Source: Saccharothrix syringae (GTDB lineage: Bacteria; Actinomycetota; Actinomycetes; Mycobacteriales; Pseudonocardiaceae). From it: DNA of 64,000 bases. The translations under genes were made by a program, and so were the position numbers. The notes below the pieces were generated by a model. It worked only from the letters and a program-made list of their open reading frames with translations, was not told the origin of the DNA and did not search any database. The stretch spans positions 7,564,001-7,628,000 of the forward strand of contig NZ_CP034550.1 in NCBI RefSeq assembly GCF_009498035.1. The letters run 5' to 3'. Shown in pieces: positions 1-8,811 of the stretch (within the stretch, counting starts at the first letter, position 1; every line of letters starts with the position of its first letter).

Positions 1-560
1 TCCTGGAGGGCAACGGCGGCGGGCAGAAGAGCGAGTCCTACGAGCTGGCCGCCTACTTCGTCGCCCGGCACGTGGTCACCGACGCGTGGCGGAAGCGCGG
101 CCGCAAGGGCTACCTGTTCCTCATCGGCGACGAGCTGAACAAGCCGCGGCTGGAGGCGAAGCACGTCCGGCGGGTCATCGGCGACGACGTCCGGCAGGAC
201 ATCGACCCCGTGTCGGTCTACCGGGAGCTGGAGCGCCGCTGGCACGTGCACTTCGTGCTGCCCAACCAGTCGGCGTACTACAACGACCCCGAGATCGCGG
301 ACCACTGGCGCGGCATCCTGGGCCAGCGCTTCCTCAAGCTCGACGACCCGGGCGCGGTGTGCGAGCTGATCGCCGCGACCATCGGCCTGGAGGAGCGCGT
401 GGTCGACCTGGACCAGGCGATGGTGGACCTGGCCGAGGTCGGGTCGGCCGCGGAGAGCGAGTCGGTCGGCAAGGCGCTGGTGGGCGTCGGCGCGGGCACC
501 CTGGCGAAGTCGGCGGCTCCCCCGGCGCTCGACGGCCCCGACGACGTGACGCTGCGGTGA
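1..560 (+). CDS. VWA-like protein, C-terminal part (5' end outside window)
   Basis: The reading frame is open from base 3 to the TGA at 558-560, so only the C-terminal portion is present and the true start lies upstream. The visible part contains the stretches KSESYELAAYFVARH and GYLFLIGDE, the pattern I associate with von Willebrand factor A-like domains of actinobacterial proteins, where the second stretch ends in the acidic residues of the fold. The rest is hydrophilic with an Ala/Gly-rich tail. The stop overlaps the GTG of the PurA-like gene (GTGA), implying translational coupling and a shared operon. The function is not known; a link to nucleotide chemistry or signalling is inferred only from the neighbour. 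The family call is from pattern memory and moderately secure. Confidence 0.55.
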   Translation, partial: LEGNGGGQKSESYELAAYFVARHVVTDAWRKRGRKGYLFLIGDELNKPRLEAKHVRRVIGDDVRQDIDPVSVYRELERRWHVHFVLPNQSAYYNDPEIADHWRGILGQRFLKLDDPGAVCELIAATIGLEERVVDLDQAMVDLAEVGSAAESESVGKALVGVGAGTLAKSAAPPALDGPDDVTLR

Positions 561-1774
561 ACGGGCACGTGATCGTCGTCGGCCTCGGGTTCGGCGACGA
601 GGGCAAGGGGTCGGTGGTCGACGCGCTGTGCCACGACGGCCCGCCGGTGGCGTCGGTCGTCCGCTTCAACGGCGGCGCGCAGGCCGCGCACAACGTGGTC
701 GCGGGCGGTCGGCACCACACGTTCAGCCAGTTCGGGTCCGGCACGCTCGCGGGCGTGCCGACCCACCTGTCGCGGCACGTGCTGGTCGAGCCGATCGCCC
801 TGGCCGCCGAGTCGCGGGAGCTGGCCGCGCTGGGCGTGCGCGACCCGCTGGGGCTGCTGTCGGTCGACGCGGGCGCGCTGCTGACCACCCCGCTGCACGT
901 GCGGGCCAACCGCGCCCGGGAGGACGCCCGCGGCGACGCCCGGCACGGCTCGTGCGGCAAGGGCATCGGCGAGACGGTGTGGTACTCGCTGCTGGCGGGC
1001 GCCCGGCCGGGTGACGTCGTGGAGCACCAGGAGGTCGTCGGCACGCCGGGCGCGGCGCCGCGGGTCGGCGACTGCGCGGACCCCGCGGCGCTGCGCCGCA
1101 AGCTCGACGCGCTGGCCCGGTTCTACGAGCCGCTGATCGGCGCGGGCACGTCGGTGGCCGAGCTGGTCTCGCTCTACCGCGACTTCGCCGACGCGGTCCG
1201 GATCACCCGCGGCGACGAGGTGGGCAGGCTGGCCGGGCGCGGGCGCCTGGTGTTCGAGGGCGCGCAGGGCGTGTGGCTCGACCAGCACCACGGCTTCCAC
1301 CCGCACACCACGTGGTCCACCACCACCCCGGCCAACGCGCGCGAGCTGCTGCGCGGCCGCCCGGCGACCGTGCTGGGCGTGACCCGGACCTACCAGACCC
1401 GGCACGGCGCCGGGCCGCTGCCCACCGAGGACCCGGCGGTGGCCGCCCGGTTCCCGGAGCGGCACAACGCCACCGGCCGCTACCAGGGCGCGTGGCGGGC
1501 CGGGCACCTGGACGCGGTGCTGCTGGAGCGCGCCGTGGCGCTGTGCGGCGGGGTCGACGGGCTGGCGGTGACACACCTCGACGCGACCGGGCTGAAGGTG
1601 GTGACGTCTCGTGGCGCGCCGCCCGAAGACATGCCGGACCCGCTGGACTGGTTCGCCCGGCGCCACCCGGTGCTGGTGACGGGGTACGGCCCCGACCGCG
1701 CGGACCACGCGGTCCTGGCTACCGGGCACGGCCCCGACCGCGCGGTCCGGACCTGCGCGACAATCGGGGCATGA
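557..1774 (+). CDS. Adenylosuccinate synthetase-like (PurA family) enzyme, divergent
   Basis: A 405-residue protein starting at GTG 557, which overlaps the previous stop. The N-terminus carries VVGLGFGDEGKGSVVDAL, the PurA P-loop signature (canonical GQWGDEGKGK) with the Gln-Trp pair lost. The general acid/base Asp of GDEGKG and the His of GGxxxAH are kept, as is FEGAQGVWLD (family FEGAQGxxLD). PurA joins IMP and aspartate using GTP. The protein is shorter than the usual ~427 residues, and the guanine-binding GPDR motif near the end appears twice, about 14 residues apart, in an imperfect DNA duplication (about 1678-1702 and 1720-1744). The degenerate loop and the VWA/NUDIX operon suggest a specialised paralogue rather than the housekeeping purine enzyme. 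Its stop overlaps the ATG of the next gene (ATGA). Confidence 0.8.
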   Translation: MNGHVIVVGLGFGDEGKGSVVDALCHDGPPVASVVRFNGGAQAAHNVVAGGRHHTFSQFGSGTLAGVPTHLSRHVLVEPIALAAESRELAALGVRDPLGLLSVDAGALLTTPLHVRANRAREDARGDARHGSCGKGIGETVWYSLLAGARPGDVVEHQEVVGTPGAAPRVGDCADPAALRRKLDALARFYEPLIGAGTSVAELVSLYRDFADAVRITRGDEVGRLAGRGRLVFEGAQGVWLDQHHGFHPHTTWSTTTPANARELLRGRPATVLGVTRTYQTRHGAGPLPTEDPAVAARFPERHNATGRYQGAWRAGHLDAVLLERAVALCGGVDGLAVTHLDATGLKVVTSRGAPPEDMPDPLDWFARRHPVLVTGYGPDRADHAVLATGHGPDRAVRTCATIGA

Positions 1775-2406
1775 TCGAGTCGACCCCGGTGTCGGTGGAC
1801 GTGCTGACCCTGCGCTTCGACCCGACCGCGCGCACCGTGCTGCTCGGCGTCGCACCGCGCGCCTTCGAGCCGTTCGCGGGCGCGCTCGCCCTGCCCGGCG
1901 TGCTGCTGGGCAAGGGCGAGCGGTTGCGGGAGGCCGCCCGGCGCGCCGTGCGCGACAAGCTCGGCGCGCCGGAGGAGGCGATCACCGCGTCCGGGCAGCT
2001 CACCACGTTCGACGAGCCGTCCCGCGACCCGCGCGGCCCGACCCTGTCGATCGCCCTGTGGGCCACCGTCGACCCGGCCCGGCTGGCCGGCGGTGCCGCG
2101 ACGTGGCCCCCGCTGGCCGACGTGCCGCCGCTGGCGTTCGACCACGACCGCATCGTGGCCGACTGCCGGCCGCTGCTGGCCGACCGGCTGTGGCGCGACG
2201 TGGCGTTCACCGCGGGGCTGCTCGGGCGAGAGTTCACCACCGCGCAGGCCCTGGACGTCACCGAGTCCCTGACCGGCGACCGGCCGTACCCGGCCAACCT
2301 GGGGCGGATCATGGAGCGCCTGCCGGGGCTGGCGCGGACGGCCCAGCACGCGGCGGCGCTGCCCAAGGGCGGTCGGCCACCCTCCGTGTGGCGCTGGACC
2401 TCATAG
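1771..2406 (+). CDS. NUDIX-fold protein with C-terminal winged helix (NrtR-like), degenerate Nudix box
   Basis: A 211-residue protein whose ATG overlaps the stop of the PurA-like gene. The N-terminal half has the NUDIX fold. Where a hydrolase would have GX5EX7REUXEEXGU, this one reads G-V-L-L-G-K-G-E ... RRAVRDKLGA, so the metal-binding RE..EE core is lost and hydrolysis is unlikely. The C-terminal ~70 residues (FTTAQALDVTESLTGDRPYP and the following stretch) resemble the winged-helix part of NrtR-type regulators, in which an inactive NUDIX domain senses an ADP-ribose-like ligand. I infer a ligand-sensing regulator of this small operon. The alternative is a NUDIX hydrolase with an unusual active site. 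Confidence 0.72.
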   Translation: MIESTPVSVDVLTLRFDPTARTVLLGVAPRAFEPFAGALALPGVLLGKGERLREAARRAVRDKLGAPEEAITASGQLTTFDEPSRDPRGPTLSIALWATVDPARLAGGAATWPPLADVPPLAFDHDRIVADCRPLLADRLWRDVAFTAGLLGREFTTAQALDVTESLTGDRPYPANLGRIMERLPGLARTAQHAAALPKGGRPPSVWRWTS

Positions 2407-2457
2407 TCGTCACTCGAATGGGTACTCCCCCGCTGTCGCTGACAGAGGAGGACGACC

Positions 2458-2871
2458 ATGACTGCGATGCAGCCGCACCCGTTCCCGTTCGCCCCGTGGA
2501 TGTGGCGCGACGCGGTGGCGTTGTTCGACAACCGCAACGAGGCCGTCGTGGACCACGACCGGCCCGACGTGGGGTTGGTCGGGTACGAGGTGGAGGCGGT
2601 CGACGGGCGGATCGGGAAGGTGGACGACGCCAACGCCCGGGTGCCCGCCGACTGCCTGCTGGTGGACACCGGGACGTGGTTGACCAGCCACCAGGTGGTG
2701 CTACCGGTGGGGGCGGTGGCCGGGATCGACCACGGGGAGCGGAGGGTGCACGTCGACCGGACGCGGGAGCAGGTGAAGAACGCTCCCGAGTACGACGCGG
2801 ACTTCGACGCCGACGAGTTCCGGGCCCGGTTGGGGGAGTACTACACGGAGAGCTACCGCACGGCGCCCTGA
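2458..2871 (+). CDS. PRC-barrel domain protein
   Basis: A 137-residue soluble protein starting at ATG 2458 with the ribosome site GAGGAGG about 8 bases upstream. Residues ~38-95 hold the PRC-barrel pattern GYEVEAVDGRIGKVDDA followed by a VDTGTW stretch and a conserved LPVGAV strand. The C-terminal acidic tail (EYDADFDADEFRARLGEYY) is typical of the small actinobacterial/cyanobacterial PRC-barrel stress proteins. PRC barrels bind RNA or proteins, but no precise role is known for this group. It stands 51 bases after the NUDIX gene on the same strand; whether it shares that transcript is not clear. Confidence 0.8.
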   Translation: MTAMQPHPFPFAPWMWRDAVALFDNRNEAVVDHDRPDVGLVGYEVEAVDGRIGKVDDANARVPADCLLVDTGTWLTSHQVVLPVGAVAGIDHGERRVHVDRTREQVKNAPEYDADFDADEFRARLGEYYTESYRTAP

Positions 2872-2924
2872 CCTGGGGAACCTGGCTGACCGCCTTCGCT
2901 CCCCGGGTGACGACTGGGGGCGGA

Positions 2925-3320
2925 GGCGGTCGGGGTTTGTGGGGGGCTGGGTGGGGCGGGGGTGAGCGAGGTCGGGGCAGGGCCGGACGAGGCGGGCGGG
3001 CAAGGCAGGTGGGCAAGGCAGGCCGGGCCGAGCGGGGCCAGGCCGCCGGGGCGGGGCCGGGCTGGCGGGGCGGGGCCGGGCTGGGCTGGCGGGGCGGGGC
3101 TGGGCTGGCGGGGCGGGGCTGGGCTGGCGGGGCGGGGCGGGGCGGGGCCGGGCTGGGCTGGACTGGGCCAGGTGGCTGGGCGAGGCCGGGCTGGGCGAGG
3201 CCGAGTTGGGATGGGTTGAGTCGGGCTGAGCCAGGCTGGGCTGGGTTTAGTTGGGCGGGGCTGGGCTGGGACTGGGTGAAGGCGAGCGGGGGTTGGGCGG
3301 GGCCAGAGCGGGCCGACCAG
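2925..3320. repeat. G-rich low-complexity array, 5-base periodicity
   Basis: About 400 bases dominated on the + strand by GGCGG, GGGCT and GGCTG units (for example repeated GGCGGGGCTGGGCT between 3060 and 3150). All reading frames through it give Gly/Arg/Ala/Trp or Pro/Ala runs, with no ribosome site or domain, so I treat it as non-coding. It lies between the PRC-barrel gene and the SARP regulator. Runs of three to four G at short spacing give G-quadruplex potential. Similar arrays occur at 33.3 and 47.3 kb. Confidence 0.7.
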
Positions 3321-3339
3321 AGGCGGGGTCGGTGAAGGT

Positions 3340-3672
3340 GGTCCTGCCGGGTCGACGGCCCGGAATCCCGCATTCCTGCGGCAGGCGCAGGCCCCGGCTA
3401 TTTGTTTTACATTCGCGAGCAACACTCGCACCGCGTCACCCGGTCGTCCTACCGATTCCCCTCCAGGGGGAATTAACGAAACTTTTTCGCGCCCCCTCCA
3501 ACCCCCGCCGGACCTGGACCGATCAGTGTTAGCTTTTACCCGACCAGCAAAAACACCGGACCACCCGGCGTTTTATGAGCATTCTCAGGGTATGGATACC
3601 GTGATAGCGTGACCGAATACCGAGGGCCAAAGCACGCCGTTCGGATTCGGTTACCACATGAGGGGTGTCTCG
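3340..3672 (+). promoter_or_regulatory. Upstream region of the first SARP regulator
   Basis: A gene-free, comparatively AT-richer stretch after the G-rich array. It contains the near-palindrome GGTATGGATACC (3589-3600) and TATGGAT, which could act as a -10 element, 50-80 bases before the start codon. No experimentally defined consensus can be matched with confidence. A ribosome site AGGGG (3661-3665) supports translation from ATG 3673. Confidence 0.35.
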
Positions 3673-6600
3673 ATGTCGACGAGCACCGTCGCTTCGCCGG
3701 TGGTCCGGCTGCTCGGCCCGGTGCGGGTGTGGCGGGACGGCGTCGAGGTCGACATCGGCACCGCGCGCCGCCGTGCGGTGTTCACGCTCCTGGCTTTGCG
3801 CGCCAACGAGGCGGTCTCCCGGGACGAGCTGGTCGACGGCGTGTGGGGCGACGCACCGCCCGCGAGCGCCGGGGCGAGCCTCTACACCTACGTCTCCGGC
3901 CTGCGGCAGGTGCTGGAGCCGGGGCGGTCGAAGCGGGCCGCCGGGGGGCTGCTGGTCTCCACCGGGGCCGGTTACGCGCTCCGGCTGGACCCCGACTCCC
4001 TCGACGTCCACCGCTTCGACGCCCACCGCGAGCGGGCCGAGGTGTTGGCGCGGCGCGATCCGGCGCGTGCGGTGGAGGAGTTGGACGCGGCGCTGGCGCT
4101 GTGGGCCGGTGAGGCGCTGGCGGGGGTGCCGGGGCCGTTCGCCGAGGCGCAGCGGGCGCGGTTGCACGAGTTGCGGCTGGTGGCCGTGGAGCGGCGGGCC
4201 GAGCTGGCGTTGGCGCTGGGCGGGTACGCCGACGTGGTGGCCGAGCTGGCTGGGCTGGTGGTCGAGCACCCGTTGCGGGAGGGGTTGCGGGCGCTGCTGA
4301 TGACCGCGCTGCACCAGGCGGGTCGGCAGGCCGAGGCGTTGGAGGTGTTCCGCGACGCCCGGCACGTGCTGGCGACCGAATTGGGCATCGAGCCCGGTCA
4401 CGTGCTGCGCGAGGTCCACCGCCGGGTGCTGGCCGGGGAGCCGACCACGCCTGCCGGGTCCGCGAACGGGTCGCCCTGGGCCAACGGGGCGCCTTGGGCC
4501 AACGCGACGCCCCGGTCCGGGGGCAGGCCCGGGGTCGATGCGGCACCCGGGTTCAACGCCCGACCCCCGTCCACCGCCCGACCCGCGCCCACCAGCCAGT
4601 CCGCGCCTACCGACCGATTCGCCTCCACCGACCACCCCAGGCCCACCGACCACCCCAGGCCCACCGACCGGCTCGCACCCACCGACCACGCCGCGCCCAC
4701 CGACCACCCCGCACCCAGCGACCACCTCGCACCCACCGACCAGCCGCAGTTCACCGCACCACCCGACTTCCCCACCGCCGCGATGGCCTTCGTCGGCCGG
4801 CGCGAAGAACTCGCCCTGCTGCGCGACGCCGTGCGCGAGCTGGCCGGCGGTCAGGGCGGCAGCGTGTGGCTGGAGGGCGAGCCCGGCATCGGCAAGTCGA
4901 CGCTGCTGGCCGCCGGCCTCGAAGGCGCCGAGGCCGCGGGCTGCCGCGTCGCCCGGGCGTCGGCCGACGAGCTGGGCGGGCGCTTCCCCCTCCAGGTGGT
5001 GTTCGACGCCCTCGACGTGTCGCTGTCCTCGCCCGACCAGCGCCGCGTCGGCCCGGCCCGGGCGCTGGCGGTCCCCGCCGACTCCCCCACCGCCCTCGAC
5101 CCCGTGCTCGCGGCCATCGACGAGCTGCTGGAGCTGGTCTTCGAGCTGTGCGCGGAGGCTCCGCTGGTCCTCGCGCTGGACGACTTCCACTGGGCCGACG
5201 AGGCGAGCGTGCTGCTGTGGCACCGCCTGCTGCGCCTGTCGCACCGCCTGCCGCTGCTGCTGGTCGCGGCGGCGTGCCCGGTGCCGCACCGGTTGGACCT
5301 GACGCGGGTGCGGCGCGCGGTCGTGGAGGCCGGGACCCTGGTGTCGCTGGGGCCGCTGGTGGAGCACGAGGTCAGCGCGCTGGTGACCGAGCTGGTGGGC
5401 GCCGTGCCGGGGGCGAGCCTGGTCAGCGTGAGCGAGTGCGCGGGCGGCAACCCGCTCTACGTCCGGGAAGTGGTCGACGCGCTGCTGCGCGAGAACGCCG
5501 TCGAGTTCCGCGACGGCGTGGCCGAGGCCGACCTGACCGACGGCGACGTGCTGCCGTCGCTGGTGACCGCGCTGAGCAGGCGGTTGGCGTTCCTGTCCGC
5601 GGAGACGCTGGACCTGCTGCGCCGGGCGGCGCTGCTGGGCGGCGGGTTCGCGCCCGGTGACGCGGCGGTGGTGGCGGGTCGCCCGGTGTCGGAGCTGGTG
5701 GTGGCCGTGGAGGAGGCGACGGCCGCCGGGGTGCTGGTCGAGGACGGCGCCGAGTTCGCCTTCCGGCACCCGCTGGTGCACCAGGCCCTCTACCACGGCA
5801 TCCCGGCCGCGGTGCGGGCCGCGCTGCACCGGCAGGCCGCCCGGTCCCTGGCCGCGGCGGGGTCGCCGGTCGAGCTGGTGGCGCGGCAGCTCGCCGCCGG
5901 GCCGGCCTCGCCCGGGCCGTGGGTGGTGGACTGGCTGGTGGCCAACGCCGAGGGCGTCGCGGTGCGCGAACCCGACCTGGCGGTGGCGCTGCTGCGGACC
6001 GCGATCGGGCAGCCGGACCTGCCCGCGGACGACCGGGCGCGGCTCGCCGCCCGCCTGGCCCGCCTGGTGTTCCGGCTCGGTCGCCCGGCCGAGGCCGACG
6101 CCCGGTACGCGCTGGCCCGGGTCGACGACCCCGAACCGGTGGCGGAGCTGCGCTGGGTCCTCGCGGCCACCTACCACCAGGGGGGCCGCGCGGCCGAGGC
6201 CGCGGAGGTGCTGCGGGCGGCGGTCGCGGACGGCGGCACGCCCCCGGTGTGGCGGGCGCGGCTGGCGGCGTTGTCGGCGACCGTGCTGAGCGGGGACGAG
6301 GCCGAGGAGGCCGGGCGGGACGCGCTGCGGCGGGCGGAGGAGGTGCGCGACGACTTCGCCAGGGCGCAGGCCCGGCGCGGCCTGTGGCGGGCGGCCACCG
6401 CGCGCCGCGACCACCGCCGGGCCCTGTGGCAGGTCGAGCAGGCCCTGACCACGGCGGTCGGCCCCGAGGTGCAGGCGGACCTGGTGGGCGACCGGGTGAC
6501 CACGCTCCAGCACCTCGACCGCCTGGACGAGGCCGACGGCCTGCTGCGCCTGGCGGGACCCCACCCGGCCGCCGCGGCGCAGGACTACTGGCGGGGTCGG

Positions 6601-7257
6601 TGGGCGGCCGTGCTCGACCGGGTGGGCGCCCACCGGGAGCAGGTGCCGTCCGCTTGGCCGCGCGACCGCGGGCCGACACCGCCCGCGCACGACGTCGCCG
6701 CGCTCGTCGCGGCCCGCCAGGACCGGGTGGAGGTGGCGCTGCGGCACGTCCGCGCCGCGACCGGGCCGTCCGACTTCCTCGCCGCGGCCGAGGCCGTGCT
6801 GGCCGAACGCGCCGGGCGGCTGCCGGAGGCGCTCGCCGCGCTGGGCCGGGTGCTCGCGCCCGACCCGGTGGTGCCCGGTCACCGGTGGCTGCCCGCGTTG
6901 ACGCGGTTGGCGCTGCTGGTGGGCGACGAGGACGTGGTGGGGCGCGCGGTCGGGCTGGCCGAGGCGGAGGCGCGGCGGGAACGGGTGCCCGCCGGGGCGG
7001 GCGCGGCGGCGCTGCGGTGCCGGGGGCTGGTGGAGCGCGACCCGGGACCGGTGCTCGACGCGGCGGCGCGGTACCGGGAGGTCGGCAGGCCCGTGGAGCT
7101 GGCGGAGGCGTTGGAGGACGCCGTCGCGCTGCTGACCGGGAGGGGTGAGTGCGGCGCGGCCGACGTGGCGGCGCGGGAGGCGTTGGCGGTCTACCGGGGC
7201 CTCGGCGCGGCGTGGGACGCGCGGCGGGTCGGGACGCGGTACTGCCAGGTGGCTTGA
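3673..7257 (+). CDS. SARP-family transcriptional regulator with ATPase and TPR-like region (no LuxR tail)
   Basis: About 1194 residues from ATG 3673, chosen over ATG 3658 because AGGGG sits 7 bases upstream. Order of parts: winged-helix DNA-binding domain (~10-100), bacterial transcriptional activation domain (~105-260), a ~100-residue Pro/Thr/Asp/His linker with repeated PTDH units (~285-365), then an AAA_16/STAND ATPase with Walker A EGEPGIGKSTLL (~403) and Walker B ALDDFHWADE (~500), followed by Ala/Leu-rich helical repeats. It ends at YCQVA with no LuxR helix-turn-helix, unlike its paralogue at 40.4 kb. SARP proteins activate secondary-metabolite and related clusters in actinomycetes. Position next to the eCIS locus suggests, but does not prove, a regulatory link. 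Confidence 0.9.
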   Translation: MSTSTVASPVVRLLGPVRVWRDGVEVDIGTARRRAVFTLLALRANEAVSRDELVDGVWGDAPPASAGASLYTYVSGLRQVLEPGRSKRAAGGLLVSTGAGYALRLDPDSLDVHRFDAHRERAEVLARRDPARAVEELDAALALWAGEALAGVPGPFAEAQRARLHELRLVAVERRAELALALGGYADVVAELAGLVVEHPLREGLRALLMTALHQAGRQAEALEVFRDARHVLATELGIEPGHVLREVHRRVLAGEPTTPAGSANGSPWANGAPWANATPRSGGRPGVDAAPGFNARPPSTARPAPTSQSAPTDRFASTDHPRPTDHPRPTDRLAPTDHAAPTDHPAPSDHLAPTDQPQFTAPPDFPTAAMAFVGRREELALLRDAVRELAGGQGGSVWLEGEPGIGKSTLLAAGLEGAEAAGCRVARASADELGGRFPLQVVFDALDVSLSSPDQRRVGPARALAVPADSPTALDPVLAAIDELLELVFELCAEAPLVLALDDFHWADEASVLLWHRLLRLSHRLPLLLVAAACPVPHRLDLTRVRRAVVEAGTLVSLGPLVEHEVSALVTELVGAVPGASLVSVSECAGGNPLYVREVVDALLRENAVEFRDGVAEADLTDGDVLPSLVTALSRRLAFLSAETLDLLRRAALLGGGFAPGDAAVVAGRPVSELVVAVEEATAAGVLVEDGAEFAFRHPLVHQALYHGIPAAVRAALHRQAARSLAAAGSPVELVARQLAAGPASPGPWVVDWLVANAEGVAVREPDLAVALLRTAIGQPDLPADDRARLAARLARLVFRLGRPAEADARYALARVDDPEPVAELRWVLAATYHQGGRAAEAAEVLRAAVADGGTPPVWRARLAALSATVLSGDEAEEAGRDALRRAEEVRDDFARAQARRGLWRAATARRDHRRALWQVEQALTTAVGPEVQADLVGDRVTTLQHLDRLDEADGLLRLAGPHPAAAAQDYWRGRWAAVLDRVGAHREQVPSAWPRDRGPTPPAHDVAALVAARQDRVEVALRHVRAATGPSDFLAAAEAVLAERAGRLPEALAALGRVLAPDPVVPGHRWLPALTRLALLVGDEDVVGRAVGLAEAEARRERVPAGAGAAALRCRGLVERDPGPVLDAAARYREVGRPVELAEALEDAVALLTGRGECGAADVAAREALAVYRGLGAAWDARRVGTRYCQVA

Positions 7258-7280
7258 GAGCTCGGAGTGGTCGAGCGGAG

Positions 7281-7495
7281 CGGCACGCGCGGTGGGGTGA
7301 CCCCGGTTGTTCCGGCGGAGCGGCACGCGCGGCGGGATGACCCCGGTTGTTCCGGCGGAGCGGCACGCGCGGCGGGATGACCCCGGCTGTTCCGGCGGAG
7401 CGGCACGCGCGGCGGGATGACCCCGGCTGTTCCGGCGGAGCGGCACGCGCGGCGGGATGACCCCGGCTGTTCCGGCGGAGCGGCACGCGCGGCGG
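7281..7495. repeat. Array of 40-bp direct repeats (5 full copies plus partial)
   Basis: Five head-to-tail units of exactly 40 bases start at 7281, 7321, 7361, 7401 and 7441, and a sixth, truncated copy begins at 7481. The unit opens CGGCACGCGCGGCGGGATGA and ends GTTCCGGCGGAG. Copies 2-5 differ only at one T/C position; the first copy has a few changes. The period is not a multiple of three, so it is not coding. It lies downstream of both flanking convergent genes. There are no spacers, so it is not a CRISPR array. Confidence 0.95.
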
Positions 7496-7968
7496 TCGAA
7501 ACCCCCGCTGGTCCGAGCGAGTGGAAACCCGGGTGTTCGAAGCGGTCCGAACCTCAGGTGGCCCGAGCGGTCCGGAACGCGGGTGGCTTGAGCGGGTCGG
7601 GCGGGGTGGCCCCCCTGGCCGGCCGGTACTCGAACGCCTCGCCCACGGCCCGGCTGTCCCGGTCGCCCTCGCCGGTACCCCCAGCACCGACGACCACAGC
7701 GCCCACCGAACCCACGTTCGCCACCGACTTCACTACCGGCCCGACATCACCGCTCGCACCCCGGCCGCCGTCCCGTCCCCGGACGGCCACCGGGCACTAC
7801 TCCTCGCCCGCGCCGGGCGCGCCGATCACACCGTCGGCCGACATCACCCAGCCCGACTCCGACCGGCGACCGACCGCCCCCGCCCGACCGCGCAACCCGC
7901 GCCGCGCCAGGTCGACCACGCGCCTCAACCGGGCGCGGTCCCGGGCGGCCACCGCTGTCTCGTCCACG
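7496..7968. other. Gene-free region between convergent regulators
   Basis: About 470 bases between the 40-bp repeats and the stop of the first LuxR gene. The first 100 bases contain degraded echoes of the repeat (phrases such as CGAGCGGTCCG and TTGAGCGGGTC). The remainder is C-rich and Pro/Thr/Ala/Arg-coding in every frame with no start-site or domain support. I see no gene here. Confidence 0.5.
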
Positions 7969-8589
7969 TCAGATCATCCCCTTCCTCAGGGCGTACGCGA
8001 CCGCGTGCGGCCGGTTGCGCAGGTTGAGCCGGGTGGTCAACCCGTAGAAGACGTTCTTGATCGTGCGCTCGGAGTAGCACAGCCGGCTGGCGATCTCGGC
8101 GGTGTCCAGACCGTCCGCCATCAACCGCAGCACGTCCGCCTCGCGCGGGGTCAGCTTGGGCACGCCCGCGTTCGGCGACACCAGCTCCCGCTGCAACCGC
8201 TCCACGTGCTTGAGCAGTTCCGCCACCAGGCTCGGCGGCATCACGCCACCGCCCGAGGCGGCGGCCAGGACGCTGCGCAGCACCCGTTCGCCGGTCGCCG
8301 CGGAGCGGGGCAGGATGGCCACCACCCGGCACTCCACCGCGGCCAGCACGTCCTTCTCCCCGACCTCGTCGAGCACCAGCACCACCGGTGCCCCGATCTC
8401 CCCCGCGATGCGCCGCAGGGCGTTGAGCACCTCCGGGCCGATCCGGTCGACGGCCACCACGACCACGTCCGCCCGCGCCCGCTGCTCCCAGTCCAGGAGC
8501 ACCGCCTCGGCCTTCGAACTGAGGTAGCTGGTCAGGCCGGCCATGCTCAGGTGATCCGTAGCCTGGACCACGACCCGAACTCGTTCCAC
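7969..8589 (-). CDS. LuxR-type regulator with pseudo-receiver domain, left end of eCIS locus
   Basis: About 206 residues from GTG 8589, preferred because GGGAGG lies 5 bases upstream; a longer TTG start at 8655 exists. The N-terminal ~130 residues look like a receiver fold (DVVVVAVD, VVLVLDEVG) without the usual phosphoacceptor surroundings. The C-terminus is a clear LuxR/FixJ helix-turn-helix: LTPREADVLRLMADGLDTAE, then SERTIKNV. It is similar in layout and tail (NRPHAVAYALRKGMI) to the regulator at 33.6 kb (NRAHAVGYVMRHGLI), so the two are paralogues that bracket the eCIS genes. No sensor kinase is adjacent. Probably controls the injection-system genes (inference). Confidence 0.88.
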   Translation of the reverse strand: MERVRVVVQATDHLSMAGLTSYLSSKAEAVLLDWEQRARADVVVVAVDRIGPEVLNALRRIAGEIGAPVVLVLDEVGEKDVLAAVECRVVAILPRSAATGERVLRSVLAAASGGGVMPPSLVAELLKHVERLQRELVSPNAGVPKLTPREADVLRLMADGLDTAEIASRLCYSERTIKNVFYGLTTRLNLRNRPHAVAYALRKGMI

Positions 8590-8672
8590 CACTGCCTCCC
8601 ACAGATCCGGTTCCCCGAATCCGAGTCTGGGAGGGGCGACTTCACGGGCTCTCAAACCCGTCTACAAAACCT

Positions 8673-8689
8673 CTCCACGGCGCGTGGAG
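8673..8689. promoter_or_regulatory. Inverted repeat upstream of LuxR gene
   Basis: CTCCACG-GCG-CGTGGAG is a perfect 7-base inverted repeat with a 3-base centre, 84 bases upstream of the chosen LuxR start and 120 bases past the end of the epimerase-like gene. It is flanked by CTAC/GTAG, which extends the symmetry loosely. It could be an operator for the LuxR gene or part of the terminator of the eCIS operon; the arms are short for a terminator. Confidence 0.45.
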
Positions 8690-8811
8690 GCGTGTAGAGG
8701 TCCGGGGAGGCGGCGTCGGCCAGCACTCAACACCGAGGCAGATCGCCTGGTCAAGGGCTCCGACCGTAGTTGACCACACTTCGGCCCGCCGCGCACGCCG
8801 GAACGTCCCGA

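Noticed and set aside
2853..3431. Pro/Ala-repeat protein in the G-rich array on the minus strand
   Set aside because: Entirely derived from 5-base repeats in several frames; no ribosome site and no similar protein pattern.
3529..7446. Long minus-strand reading frame opposite the left SARP gene (~1305 residues)
   Set aside because: Arg/Pro/Gln/His-rich shadow typical of high-GC DNA; the + strand has conserved SARP and ATPase motifs.
7281..7495. Possible CRISPR array
   Set aside because: The 40-bp units follow one another with no spacer DNA, and no cas gene is present.
8655..8655. TTG start giving the left LuxR regulator 22 extra residues
   Set aside because: GTG 8589 has GGGAGG at proper distance and leaves a typical LuxR protein; the longer form has no ribosome site.
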